In this document: one piece after another, positions 1 through 6,866 of the stretch
Position numbering within the stretch: position 1 is the stretch's first letter
How the letters are laid out: the number at the start of each line of letters is the position of its first letter
Assembly (NCBI GenBank): GCA_020249025.1
Contig: JADCGM010000145.1
Location: 1 to 14,075, forward strand
Reading direction: 5' to 3'
Length of the DNA stretch: 14,075 nt
Source of the DNA: Alphaproteobacteria bacterium
GTDB taxonomy: Bacteria; Pseudomonadota; Alphaproteobacteria; Sphingomonadales; Sphingomonadaceae
Notes under the pieces: generated by a model
Database searches by the model: none
The model's input: only the letters and a program-made list of their open reading frames with translations
What the model was told of the DNA's origin: nothing
Made by a program: the position numbers and the translations under genes

Positions 1-339
1 ATGCATCACGCCGCCATAGCCGGCATCGCCAAATCCTATGAGCTGTTCCCGGCCGCCGGCCCGCTGCCCGTCGACGACATCCTGCGCGGCGGCATCGCCG
101 CGGTCGCCCAGAGCTTCGCGATCGCGGTGCAGCTGGCGGCGCCGTTCCTGCTGTTCGGCCTGATCTTAAACCTCGGCCTCGGCTTCATGGCGCGGCTGGC
201 GCCGACCATCCAAGTGTTCTTCATCGCCCAGCCGTTGTCGATCCTCGCCGCCTTCGCGCTGCTGGCGACAACCATCGGGCTGATCCTGACGCTCTTCGTC
301 GGCGCGGTGCGCGACGGCCTCGCCGGCCTGTTCGGCTGA
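1..339 (+). CDS. fliR: Flagellar export gate protein FliR, 3' part
   Basis: This is the C-terminal 112 residues of FliR, an inner-membrane component of the flagellar type III export gate that assembles with FliP and FliQ. The visible part has two long hydrophobic stretches, about residues 31-60 and 73-100, separated by the conserved segment around NLGLGFMARLAP, which aligns with the NLALGLLNRMAP region of enteric FliR. The ATG at base 1 is almost certainly an internal Met, because family members are about 250 residues and continue well upstream of this point, so the gene is cut by the window edge. The stop lies 4 bp before flhB, the usual fliR-flhB operon arrangement. Confidence in the family is high; the 5' end cannot be seen. 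Confidence 0.93.
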   Translation: MHHAAIAGIAKSYELFPAAGPLPVDDILRGGIAAVAQSFAIAVQLAAPFLLFGLILNLGLGFMARLAPTIQVFFIAQPLSILAAFALLATTIGLILTLFVGAVRDGLAGLFG

Positions 340-343
340 GCCC

Positions 344-1405
344 ATGTCGGACGCGCCCGAGGACGATCAGAAAACAGAAGAGCCGACCCACAAGCGGCTC
401 GACGACGCACGCAAGCGCGGCGAGGTCGCGACCGCGGCCGAGATGCGCCACGCCGCGATGTTTGCAGGCGTGCTCATCGTCGGCGGCATGCTCGCGGTCG
501 CCTCGGCGCAGGCGATGCAGGGGCTCGCCGATCTCATCGAACATGCCGGCGATTCGCCGCTCGATCCTGGCGGCGCGCGGCGCGTGGCGCTGGAGGCACT
601 GGCGCTGTCGGGGCGGATCCTGCTCGTGCCGTTCGCGGTGCTGATGGCGGTGTCGATCGTCGGCGGCCTCGTCCAGGGTCGGCCGACCATCGCCTGGGAC
701 CGCGTCAAGCCCAAGTGGAGCAAGCTGTCGCCGATCGCCGGCCTGAAGCGCGTGCTCAACCTGACCGAATTCCTGAAGACGCTGGCGAAGTTCGCCGCGG
801 TCGGCATCGCGGCGGTCTGGGTGATCGGCCCCGATGTCGGCGCGCTGGCGCTGGCCGCGCAGCTCGATGCCGGCGGTCTCGCCAAGCTTGCGGGCGCGCT
901 GGCGTTCAAGTTGACCGCCGCGGTCGCGGTCATCGTCGGCGTCATTGCCATCCTCGACGCCGCCTACCAGCGCTTCTCCTTCCTCAAGCGCATGCGCATG
1001 ACGAAGCAGGAGGTGAAGGACGAGCATCACGACGCCGAGGGCGATCCGCACATCAAGGCCAAGCGCCGCGCCATCGCGCTCGAACGCTCGCGCCGCCGCA
1101 TGATGGCCGACGTGCCGAAGGCGACCGTCGTCATCGCCAACCCGACCCACTTCGCGGTCGCACTCCAGTACGAGCATGGCGTCACCGCCGCGCCGGTGGT
1201 GCTGGCGAAGGGTGTCGACGCGGTCGCGCTGCGCATCCGCCAGGTCGCCGAGGAGGCCGGCGTGACCGTCGTCGAGAACCCGCCGCTCGCCCGCGCGCTG
1301 CACGCGACCTCGGAGATCGGCAAGCCGATCCCGGTCGAGCATTATGCCGGCGTCGCCGAGGTTATCGGCTTCGTGATGGGGCTGCGCGCCAAGGCCGGAC
1401 GTTAA
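344..1405 (+). CDS. flhB: Flagellar export switch protein FlhB
   Basis: FlhB (353 aa, normal length) is the membrane protein of the flagellar type III secretion system that switches export from rod/hook to filament substrates. The N-terminus has the family hallmark of an acidic leader followed by KTEEPTHKRLDDARKRGEV. Four hydrophobic segments follow, near residues 32-55, 88-112, 143-165 and 185-206, then a basic linker and the cytoplasmic domain. The autocleavage motif NPTH is intact at residues 266-269, so the protein should self-cleave between Asn and Pro as in other FlhB/YscU proteins. It begins 4 bp after fliR and is probably translated from the same message. It converges on fliX, with a hairpin in the 31-bp gap. 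I see no strong ribosome-binding site, in line with coupling to fliR. Confidence 0.97.
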   Translation: MSDAPEDDQKTEEPTHKRLDDARKRGEVATAAEMRHAAMFAGVLIVGGMLAVASAQAMQGLADLIEHAGDSPLDPGGARRVALEALALSGRILLVPFAVLMAVSIVGGLVQGRPTIAWDRVKPKWSKLSPIAGLKRVLNLTEFLKTLAKFAAVGIAAVWVIGPDVGALALAAQLDAGGLAKLAGALAFKLTAAVAVIVGVIAILDAAYQRFSFLKRMRMTKQEVKDEHHDAEGDPHIKAKRRAIALERSRRRMMADVPKATVVIANPTHFAVALQYEHGVTAAPVVLAKGVDAVALRIRQVAEEAGVTVVENPPLARALHATSEIGKPIPVEHYAGVAEVIGFVMGLRAKAGR

Positions 1406-1410
1406 GCGCG

Positions 1411-1433
1411 CTTCCGTCCCCGAGGGGAGGAAG
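1411..1433. terminator. Hairpin between convergent flhB and fliX
   Basis: The 31-bp gap between the ends of flhB and fliX holds an inverted repeat: CTTCC, two unpaired bases, CCCC, a 2-nt turn, GGGG, one unpaired base, GGAAG. It can fold on either strand. No T-run follows on either side, so it is not a canonical intrinsic terminator. Its position suggests a bidirectional terminator or 3'-end stabilising structure. This is inferred from position and symmetry only. Confidence 0.45.
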
Positions 1434-1436
1434 GGC

Positions 1437-1829
1437 TCAGGCCGCGAGCTTGGCGAGTTCGACGGCGAGGCGGAGTTCGATGTCCGACGTGATCGCGGCG
1501 AGGCGCGGGTCGTCGGGGGTCTCGGCGCTGGCGAGGCGGGTGCTCATCGCCTCCAGCCGGGCGCGCGGGATGCGGCCAGCGATGATGCCGGCATGGAGCG
1601 CATCGAGATCGTCGAGCATCGCCTCCGCCTGCGCGACCCCGCGCGAGCGGCGCGCGGTCGCGTCGTCCTCCGGCGCCACGCCGAACAGGCCGCCGACATA
1701 GGCGGCCGGGGCGGCGCCGCCCGCCGCGCGCGACGGGGTGGACCCGGCGGTGGGCGTGAAGCTCGCCGCGGTCGCCGACGTGCGGCCGGCGACGGGGCGA
1801 AGGCGGGGGATTCCGGTCTCGATGCGCAT
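1437..1829 (-). CDS. fliX: Flagellar assembly regulator FliX
   Basis: This is the alphaproteobacterial assembly factor FliX (130 aa from the chosen start). In Caulobacter, FliX is needed for early basal-body assembly and controls the activity of the sigma54 activator FlbD. The diagnostic part is the C-terminal half: a DATARR-like segment, a helical stretch (AEAMLDDLDALHAGIIAGRI), and a terminal DDPRLAAITSDIELRLAVELAKL pattern close to family members. The N-terminal third is low-complexity Ala/Gly/Thr, also typical. The frame stays open to an ATG at 1871, but I chose the ATG at 1829 because FliX proteins start with M(K/R)I and the extra 14 residues look non-conserved. It is divergent from flgI, as in Caulobacter, and its partner flbD lies about 9 kb to the right. 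Confidence 0.88.
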   Translation of the reverse strand: MRIETGIPRLRPVAGRTSATAASFTPTAGSTPSRAAGGAAPAAYVGGLFGVAPEDDATARRSRGVAQAEAMLDDLDALHAGIIAGRIPRARLEAMSTRLASAETPDDPRLAAITSDIELRLAVELAKLAA

Positions 1830-1852
1830 GGCGATCCCATACCCGGCCGGGG

Positions 1853-1869
1853 GTTTCCATCGCGGAAAC
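1853..1869. promoter_or_regulatory. Dyad in the fliX-flgI divergent gap
   Basis: The 66-bp region between the divergent starts of fliX (1829) and flgI (1896) contains a perfect 6-bp inverted repeat, GTTTCC-ATCGC-GGAAAC. It is central to the gap and the sequence reads the same on both strands apart from the spacer, as expected of a dimeric regulator's operator. I recognise no known motif, and no convincing -35/-10 or sigma54 promoter is visible in this gap. An operator role is inference. Confidence 0.3.
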
Positions 1870-1895
1870 ATCCGGTGTGCAAAAGCGCTCGCGAC

Positions 1896-3005
1896 ATGAC
1901 ACGGATGCTTCGCCCCCTGCTGCTCGCCAGCCTCGCACTGTGGCCCGCCACGGCCTCCGCGACCTCGCGGATCAAGGACATCGTCGAGGTCGAGAACGTC
2001 CGCGAGAACCAGCTCGTCGGCTACGGCCTCGTCGTCGGCCTCGCCGGCACGGGCGACAATCCGCGCAACGCGCCGTTCACGACGCAGGCGGTCGCCTCGA
2101 TGCTCGAGCGGATGGGCGTCACCGTCCGTCCGAACGACATGAAGCCCGCCAACATCGCCGCCGTGATGGTGACCGCCAACCTGCCCGCCTATGCGCGCAA
2201 GGGCGGCCGCGTCGACGTGCAGGTCGCGGCGCTGGGCGACGCCACCTCGCTCCAGGGCGGCACGCTGATCGCGACGCCGCTGCTCGGCCTCGACGGCGAG
2301 GCCTATGCGGTCGCGCAGGGGTCGGTGCAGGTGTCGGGCTTCTCGGCGCGGGGCGCAGCCGCCACCGTCAGCCGCGGCAGCACGACGTCGGCGCGCGTGC
2401 CCGGCGGCGCCATCGTCGAGCGCGAAGTCGGCTTCGGCTTCGCCGGACAGGATCAGGTCAAGCTGGCGCTGCGCAATCCCGATTTCACCACCGCCCAGCG
2501 CGTCGCCCAGGCGATCAACGCCGCACTCGGCACGCCGGCGGCGACCCCGCTCGATCCCGGCACCGTCGAGCTGCGCACGCCGCAGGGGTGGCAGGGCGGG
2601 ATCGTCTCGCTCGTCACCCGGATCGAGCGGCTGCCGGTCGATGTCGACCAGACCGCGCGGATCGTCATCGACGAAGCCTCGGGCACCGTCGTGATGGGCG
2701 CCGATGTGCGCATCTCCAAGGTCGCGATCGCGCAGGGCAATCTGACGATCAGCGTCGCCGAGGCGCCGCAGGTCTCGCAGCCCAACGGCCTGTCGAAGAC
2801 GGGCGAGACCGCCATCGTGCCGCGCACTGCGATCAGCGTCGAGGACGGCTCCGGCAAGTCGATGGCCGTGATCGACGGCGGCGCGTCGCTGCGCGACCTT
2901 GTCGCCGGCCTCAATGCGCTCGGCGTGTCGCCGCGCGATCTCATCACCATCCTCCAGTCGCTGCGCGCCGCCGGTGCGCTCCAGGCCGAAATCGAGGTGT
3001 TCTAG
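1896..3005 (+). CDS. flgI: Flagellar P-ring protein FlgI
   Basis: FlgI (369 aa) is the periplasmic subunit of the P ring, which surrounds the rod in the peptidoglycan layer. A Sec signal peptide is visible at residues 1-22, with a basic start, a Leu/Ala core and an A-S-A cleavage site. The mature protein opens with the very conserved block SRIKDIVEVENVRENQLVGY followed by GLVVGLAGTGDN. The C-terminus SPRDLITILQSLRAAGALQAEIEVF is also typical of the family. The open frame runs upstream to 1593 across fliX, but only the ATG at 1896 (or 1905, three codons later) places the signal peptide at the N-terminus. The gene leads a tight three-gene unit. No flgH or flgA, its frequent companions, lies next to it here. 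Confidence 0.97.
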   Translation: MTRMLRPLLLASLALWPATASATSRIKDIVEVENVRENQLVGYGLVVGLAGTGDNPRNAPFTTQAVASMLERMGVTVRPNDMKPANIAAVMVTANLPAYARKGGRVDVQVAALGDATSLQGGTLIATPLLGLDGEAYAVAQGSVQVSGFSARGAAATVSRGSTTSARVPGGAIVEREVGFGFAGQDQVKLALRNPDFTTAQRVAQAINAALGTPAATPLDPGTVELRTPQGWQGGIVSLVTRIERLPVDVDQTARIVIDEASGTVVMGADVRISKVAIAQGNLTISVAEAPQVSQPNGLSKTGETAIVPRTAISVEDGSGKSMAVIDGGASLRDLVAGLNALGVSPRDLITILQSLRAAGALQAEIEVF

Positions 3006-3301
3006 TGCCGCTTCCCGTCTCGTCCGCGTCGCTTCCCCCCGTCCCGGCGCTGCCGGCGATGACCGCCGTCACGCCCGCCCACCGCAAGGCCGCGGCGGAG
3101 TTCGAGGCGGTGCTGGCGGGCCAGCTCGTGCGCCAGATGTTCGAGAGCATGCCGCGGTCCGACATGGGCGGCGGCGCGGCCGAGGAGATCTTCCGCAGCA
3201 TGCTTGCCGAACGCGTCGGCGACTCGATCGCCCGCCATGGCGGCATCGGCGTCGCCCGGTCGGTCGAGGTCGCGCTGGAGCGTGCCGGGGGTGCGAAATG
3301 A
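3005..3301 (+). CDS. flgJ: Single-domain FlgJ-type rod-binding protein
   Basis: A 98-aa protein matching the N-terminal rod-binding/rod-cap domain of FlgJ. Key features are FEAVLAGQLVRQMFESM at about residues 33-49, then GGGAAEEIFRSMLAERVGDSIA and HGGIGVARSVE. It ends there, without the C-terminal glucosaminidase domain of enteric FlgJ; such short forms are usual in alphaproteobacteria, where a separate lytic enzyme opens the peptidoglycan. I chose the GTG at 3005 because it overlaps the flgI stop by one base (TAGTG) and has a GAGGTG ribosome site at 2994-2999. The alternative ATG at 3059 would remove a Pro/Ser-rich leader outside the domain. The stop overlaps the next start as ATGA. Confidence 0.88.
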   Translation: MPLPVSSASLPPVPALPAMTAVTPAHRKAAAEFEAVLAGQLVRQMFESMPRSDMGGGAAEEIFRSMLAERVGDSIARHGGIGVARSVEVALERAGGAK

Positions 3302-3690
3302 CGACCGCCGAGGAAACGCTCGAACTGATCGCCCATCTCGCCAGCGTGCTGCGCGAGGAAGCCTCGGCGCTCGCCACCGGCGGGCCCGCGCCCGATCTCT
3401 ACAAGTTCGCAGCCGAGAAGGCGCGGCTCGCCGACCGGCTCGCCATCGCCACCCGCTACGTGCGCCAGTCGGGCGTTCTGGAGGGCGACAAGGCCGAACT
3501 CGCCGAGGCGATCCGCCAGCTCGTCGAGCTCGCCGAGCACACGACCAAGCAGCTCGAGCTGCGCCGCCGCGCCGTCGAGCAGCTGCTCGGCGAGATCGCG
3601 ACGACCGCTCGTAGCGGCCCGTCGCTCTACGGGATCAACGGCGGCGCCAGCCGCGCGCCCGGCGCGATCATCGTCAATTCGAAGGTCTGA
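3298..3690 (+). CDS. FlgN-like flagellar export chaperone (probable)
   Basis: A 130-aa, mostly helical, charged protein with long amphipathic stretches at about residues 4-27, 37-60 and 65-105 and no signal peptide or membrane segment. Length and layout fit FlgN-type chaperones, which hold the hook-filament junction proteins FlgK/FlgL for export. An N-terminal helix with a LxxEExxAL-like pattern is followed by a long C-terminal helix and a short tail with YGINGG and a final IVNSKV, reminiscent of the YG-x-x-G tail of FlgN proteins. It is the last gene of the flgI unit and overlaps flgJ by 4 bp (ATGA). In Caulobacter a gene called flbY lies in the flgI region and could be the orthologue, but I cannot verify this. 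The flagellar role is well supported by context; the exact family is moderate. Confidence 0.6.
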   Translation: MTTAEETLELIAHLASVLREEASALATGGPAPDLYKFAAEKARLADRLAIATRYVRQSGVLEGDKAELAEAIRQLVELAEHTTKQLELRRRAVEQLLGEIATTARSGPSLYGINGGASRAPGAIIVNSKV

Positions 3691-3698
3691 GCTGCGCG

Positions 3699-3715
3699 CC
3701 GGCGCACCGCGCCGG
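3699..3715. terminator. Hairpin between convergent FlgN-like gene and flgB
   Basis: The 51-bp gap between the converging 3' ends contains a perfect 7-bp stem, CCGGCGC-ACC-GCGCCGG, with a 3-nt loop. It is very GC-rich and folds on either strand. No T-tract follows, so termination is inferred from location and stability alone. Confidence 0.5.
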
Positions 3716-3741
3716 ACGCATGCGAGGCCGCAGCGCCGCGA

Positions 3742-4131
3742 TCAGCCGCCCTGGCGGCCGAGCGCGATCTTCAGGAGGCCGACGCTCTTGCGATAGAGCG
3801 CGGTCGCGGCGGCGTAGTCGGTCTGGACGCGCCCCATCTCCAGCATCTGGTCCTCGAGCGAGACGCTGTTGCCGTTGGGCTTCACCTCGGACTTCGCCTC
3901 GACGATGCCGCGCGCCGGCAACGGAGTCTTCGCGCCGAGTGCGGCCATGCGCGCAGTCGGGGCGACGGCGGGGCCGAGCTTGGCGGCGAAGCCGTCCTCG
4001 GCGACCGCGCGCGCGCGATAGCCGGGGGTGTCGGCATTGGCGATGTTCTCGGCGATCACCGATTGCTTGCGGGTGAGCGTGCGCATCGACCCGGCGAGCG
4101 CGTCGAGCAGGCCGATTCCGGTCTGGGCCAT
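3742..4131 (-). CDS. flgB: Flagellar proximal rod protein FlgB
   Basis: FlgB (129 aa) is a proximal rod subunit exported by the flagellar secretion system. The N-terminal helix and signature are clear: QSVIAENIANADTPGYRAR at residues 23-41, containing the rod/hook-family ANADTPGY motif. The C-terminal helix NSVSLEDQMLEMGRVQTDY followed by ALYRKSVGLLKIALGR is typical of FlgB. Its ATG shares one base with the stop of the upstream large gene (TGATG), and a GGGAGG ribosome site lies inside that gene's last codons, so the two are probably translated in sequence. No flgC or fliE follows; the next gene converges. This separates flgB from the usual flgB-flgC-fliE group. Confidence 0.95.
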   Translation of the reverse strand: MAQTGIGLLDALAGSMRTLTRKQSVIAENIANADTPGYRARAVAEDGFAAKLGPAVAPTARMAALGAKTPLPARGIVEAKSEVKPNGNSVSLEDQMLEMGRVQTDYAAATALYRKSVGLLKIALGRQGG

Positions 4132-6788
4132 CAGAAGCCTCCCGTGGTTGAGGTCAGGCGCGCGAGCGCCTGGCGGTAGTTGTCGATCCGCGCGCTGGTG
4201 GCGGCGGGGACGGCGCCGGACTTTCCGAACGCATTGTCATTGACGATCTGCGCCTTGAGGTCGCTCCAGTAGAGCGAGCGGGTGGCGCTCTGGACGGTGC
4301 CGATCGCCGCCTCGATCCGGGCGAGCGCCTTCTCGGCGTTCTTCTGGTCGGCAAGCGTCAGCGCCGGATCGAGGCCGAGGCCGAAGCTGCCGCCGGGCGT
4401 GACCAGCGAATCATCGCCGTCGCTCGCCTTCGGACGCTGGAGCCGCGCCGGCGCAAGGCCGAGCCTGGCGAGCGCATCCGACCCCTCGGGCCCGGCGAGC
4501 AGTTCGACCCGGCCGGTCTTGCTCGCCTCGATGCGGAGCGAGACGCCGCTGCTGAGGCTCGGCGCGGTCGCCTTGCCCTCGTTGACGAGGATGCGGTTTA
4601 CCTTGGTCGCGAGCGTCGCCATCGTGTCGGTGGCCGTAATGGTGACGGTGCGGACCGGGCCGTCGCCGGCGCGGATGCGGAAGCTGTCGCCCGGGCGGAC
4701 CGTCGTCTGCGCAATGAGCAGCTTCGATTCGGGGCGGTCGATTGCGCCGCGGCGCAGGCCGAGCGCGCCGAGCGCGGCGGCCCCGCCCGGGGCGGCGGCG
4801 ACCATCACCGGTTCGGTGCGGCCGCCGGGCGTGCCGAAGCGCTTGACCGCGGTCGCCGCGCCATTGGCGGCGATGGTGGCGACGAAGCCGTCGCCGCTGC
4901 CGACGGCGGTCCCGCCGAGATCGCTGCGGGTGCGGCCGCCGGCGTAAAGCGCGCCATCCATCCAGGCGAGGCTGTCGACGCGGTCGTCGCCGGTCCCGCC
5001 CAGGCGGGTGGCGACCGCACCGCCGAGCGAGGCGTCGAGCTGGGTGACGACGGCGTCGCCACCCTCCTGTCCGGCGGCGGCGATCGCGCCGGTGACACGG
5101 TCGATGGCAAGCGAGCTGACCGCGCCGCCGATGGTCGCGGCCGCGCCGACGGGGCTGAGATCGCCGCCCGCGACGCGGCGCACGCTGGCCCCGCCGGGGC
5201 CGTTGCTGGCGATGACGACCGAGCCGTCGGTATCGACCGCAAGGGCGGCGACGCTGTCGATGCCGGCGGTGCCGAACTGGGTGCGTGCCTGCACGCGACC
5301 GGTGGAATCGAGACGCATGACGAACGCGTCGCCGCCACCCGAGCCGGTCTGCCCGGGAAGCGCGCCGTCGACGCGTCCGCCCACATAGAGACTACCGTCG
5401 GCGCCGACCGCGAGCGCGGTGGCGCGGTCGTCGGCGCGGCTGTCGATCTGGGTGATGAAACCGGGGGTGCCGTCGGCGGCGAACTTGGCGACGAAGCTGT
5501 CGCGGCCCGACAGACGATCGCCGGCGCCGAGCTTGCCGGTCGTCGACCCGGCCACGGCGACGCCGCCATCGGGCGTGACGACGACCGATGCGCCCTCGGC
5601 CGGGCCGGCGACGCCGAGCGTGCGCCGCCACATCGTGCGGCCCTCGCTGTCGACCTTGGCGAGAAACAGCCGGTCGCGCCCGTCGGACAGCTGCGCGCCC
5701 ATGTCGCCAGCGGTGGTGCCGACAACGTAGGAGAAGCCCTGCGCATCGACGGCGACCGCGGCGGTGCGGGTCGCGGCCATCACCGGCGCGGCGGGCTTCT
5801 TGGCGGTCGCCTCCAGGGCGGCGCGGGCGCTCGCCTCGCGGTCGACCGCCTCGATGGTGCCGAGCGTCTTCTGCGCAAGGCCGGCTGAGGGATCGAGACG
5901 GATAAGGCGCGAGGCGGTCGGCGCATCGAGAATGGTCGAGCCGGTGGCGACGACGAGCGAGTCGCCGGCGCCGACCTGATCGAGCGCGACGCTCTCGGTC
6001 TCGACGCCCTTCATCGTCAGGCCCCATTTGCCGTCGGCCTGCTTCTCGACCTCGAAGCGCGAGATGTAGCGCGAGATCGGATTGCCTTCGGGCGTGGTCT
6101 GGACCGAGCCGTCGGCGCGGACGAGCTGGACCGAGGCGATGGCGGTGTTGAGCGCGGCGACGATGTTGTCGAGCGTCGGCGGCTTGCCATCGAGCGAGGC
6201 GGTGACGCGGTCGGTACGCCCGGCCTTGGTCAGCGCGACCTCGAAGATCTCGGTGCCGGTGAAGGCGGGAATCGGCGTGGCGCGTGCCTCGACGACTCCG
6301 GGATTCTTCACGGTCGCCGCGCCCTTGGGGATGGCGACGGTCTGCATGTTCCACTGCGACTTGCCGAAGGCGAGGCGGAGCTTGTCGGTCGACGAACCGG
6401 CGAGGAAGGCCTGAACCTCGGCCATGCCCTTCTCAAAACGCGCGTCGAGCGCGGCGCGGCTCGAATCGGCGAGGCCGGCCTTGGCGGCGCTGGCGGCGAG
6501 CGTCTTCAGCCGGTCGAGCGCCTTGAAGGCGGTGAAGGTGGTGGCGAGGTCGGGATCGCGCGCACTCGCCGGATCGATCAGCGACTTCATCGCCAGCACC
6601 GATTCGGCGCGGGTCGACGCGGCGGCAGCGGGGGTATCCCAGGGCGCGATGACGGCGGGCGTCGTGAACTGCGCGCGCGCACGACGGACGGCAGCGGTTT
6701 CGATACCGGCCGTCGTCCCGGACGTGGTCGTCGCCGACCAGCCGAGCAGGTTGAGCGCAGCGGCGCCCGAAAGGCTGTCGATCGCCAT
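4131..6788 (-). CDS. Beta-propeller (SBBP-like) protein with flagellin/hook-like C-terminus; possible FlaEY relative
   Basis: An 885-aa protein of composite build. Residues 1-335 are an Ala/Thr-rich, partly helical region (helices about 62-130) with no signal peptide or membrane segment. Residues 340-675 hold six to seven copies of a 40-50 residue unit, AxxxDGxxYVxGxT then GxDxFVxKxDxxG; the clearest are near 345-391, 402-448, 459-505 and 606-652. This resembles SBBP-type propeller blades. Residues 695-780 resemble the inserted beta domain of flagellins and FliD/FlgL-type proteins: a TVTITATDTMATLATKVN segment, then LLAGPEGSDALARLGL. The last 70 residues are a helical tail ending in YRQALARLTS. 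The lack of a Sec signal suggests either a cytoplasmic protein or a flagellar export substrate. Caulobacterales/Sphingomonadales genomes carry proteins named FlaEY (flagellin regulation); this may be one, from memory only. It is upstream of, and coupled to, flgB. Function is unknown. Confidence 0.85.
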   Translation of the reverse strand: MAIDSLSGAAALNLLGWSATTTSGTTAGIETAAVRRARAQFTTPAVIAPWDTPAAAASTRAESVLAMKSLIDPASARDPDLATTFTAFKALDRLKTLAASAAKAGLADSSRAALDARFEKGMAEVQAFLAGSSTDKLRLAFGKSQWNMQTVAIPKGAATVKNPGVVEARATPIPAFTGTEIFEVALTKAGRTDRVTASLDGKPPTLDNIVAALNTAIASVQLVRADGSVQTTPEGNPISRYISRFEVEKQADGKWGLTMKGVETESVALDQVGAGDSLVVATGSTILDAPTASRLIRLDPSAGLAQKTLGTIEAVDREASARAALEATAKKPAAPVMAATRTAAVAVDAQGFSYVVGTTAGDMGAQLSDGRDRLFLAKVDSEGRTMWRRTLGVAGPAEGASVVVTPDGGVAVAGSTTGKLGAGDRLSGRDSFVAKFAADGTPGFITQIDSRADDRATALAVGADGSLYVGGRVDGALPGQTGSGGGDAFVMRLDSTGRVQARTQFGTAGIDSVAALAVDTDGSVVIASNGPGGASVRRVAGGDLSPVGAAATIGGAVSSLAIDRVTGAIAAAGQEGGDAVVTQLDASLGGAVATRLGGTGDDRVDSLAWMDGALYAGGRTRSDLGGTAVGSGDGFVATIAANGAATAVKRFGTPGGRTEPVMVAAAPGGAAALGALGLRRGAIDRPESKLLIAQTTVRPGDSFRIRAGDGPVRTVTITATDTMATLATKVNRILVNEGKATAPSLSSGVSLRIEASKTGRVELLAGPEGSDALARLGLAPARLQRPKASDGDDSLVTPGGSFGLGLDPALTLADQKNAEKALARIEAAIGTVQSATRSLYWSDLKAQIVNDNAFGKSGAVPAATSARIDNYRQALARLTSTTGGF

Positions 6789-6797
6789 GGCCGGGTC

Positions 6798-6813
6798 TGG
6801 CTACAGGTCTGCC
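6798..6813 (+). promoter_or_regulatory. Candidate sigma54 promoter for fliG
   Basis: TGGCTAC-AGGT-CTGCC has the invariant GG-N10-GC spacing (GG 6799-6800, GC 6811-6812) of sigma54 -24/-12 promoters (consensus TGGCACG-N4-TTGCW). The predicted start would fall near 6824, leaving about a 60-nt leader before fliG. The presence of FlbD, a sigma54 activator, in the same operon makes this plausible. Because the motif is partly symmetric (GGC...GCC), the minus strand also shows GG-N10-GC. That copy would start transcription at about the first codon of the 6788 gene and is less likely. Confidence 0.45.
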
Positions 6814-6815
6814 GA

Positions 6816-6832
6816 CTAACCGCGCGTAAACC
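6816..6832 (+). promoter_or_regulatory. CtrA-like box upstream of fliG
   Basis: CTAACC-GCGCG-TAAACC matches the CtrA consensus TTAACC-N5-TTAACC at 10 of 12 informative bases with the correct 5-bp spacer. CtrA controls early flagellar genes in Caulobacter and is reported to affect motility genes in other alphaproteobacteria. The site lies between divergent genes and could serve either. This is a motif match only. Confidence 0.35.
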
Positions 6833-6850
6833 GGCGACGCGGCATCCGGC

Positions 6851-6866
6851 CCGGCAAGAACTGCCT
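6851..6866 (+). promoter_or_regulatory. ftr-like dyad (possible FlbD site) in fliG leader
   Basis: CCGGCA-AGAAC-TGCCT is a GGCA/TGCC dyad with a 5-bp spacer. It shares its CCCGGCAA...CTGCC pattern with the dyad at 8494-8511 upstream of fliF. It resembles the ftr enhancer elements bound by FlbD in Caulobacter, as I recall them. It lies downstream of the proposed sigma54 start, a placement also known for some flagellar enhancers. Confidence 0.4.

Noticed and set aside
1..3. ATG at base 1 as a true gene start
   Set aside because: FliR needs about 140 more N-terminal residues; the window simply cuts the gene at an internal Met.
1830..1871. Longer FliX start at ATG 1871
   Set aside because: The extra residues do not resemble FliX N-termini, and the MRI start at 1829 fits the family.
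1593..1895. N-terminal extension of the flgI frame over fliX
   Set aside because: It overlaps fliX antisense, has Arg/Gly-rich shadow composition, and would bury the clear signal peptide that starts at 1896.
6788..6812. Sigma54 promoter on the minus strand for the propeller gene
   Set aside because: The reverse reading of the same element would start transcription at the first codon, and its -12 box (TAGC) is poorer than the plus-strand one.
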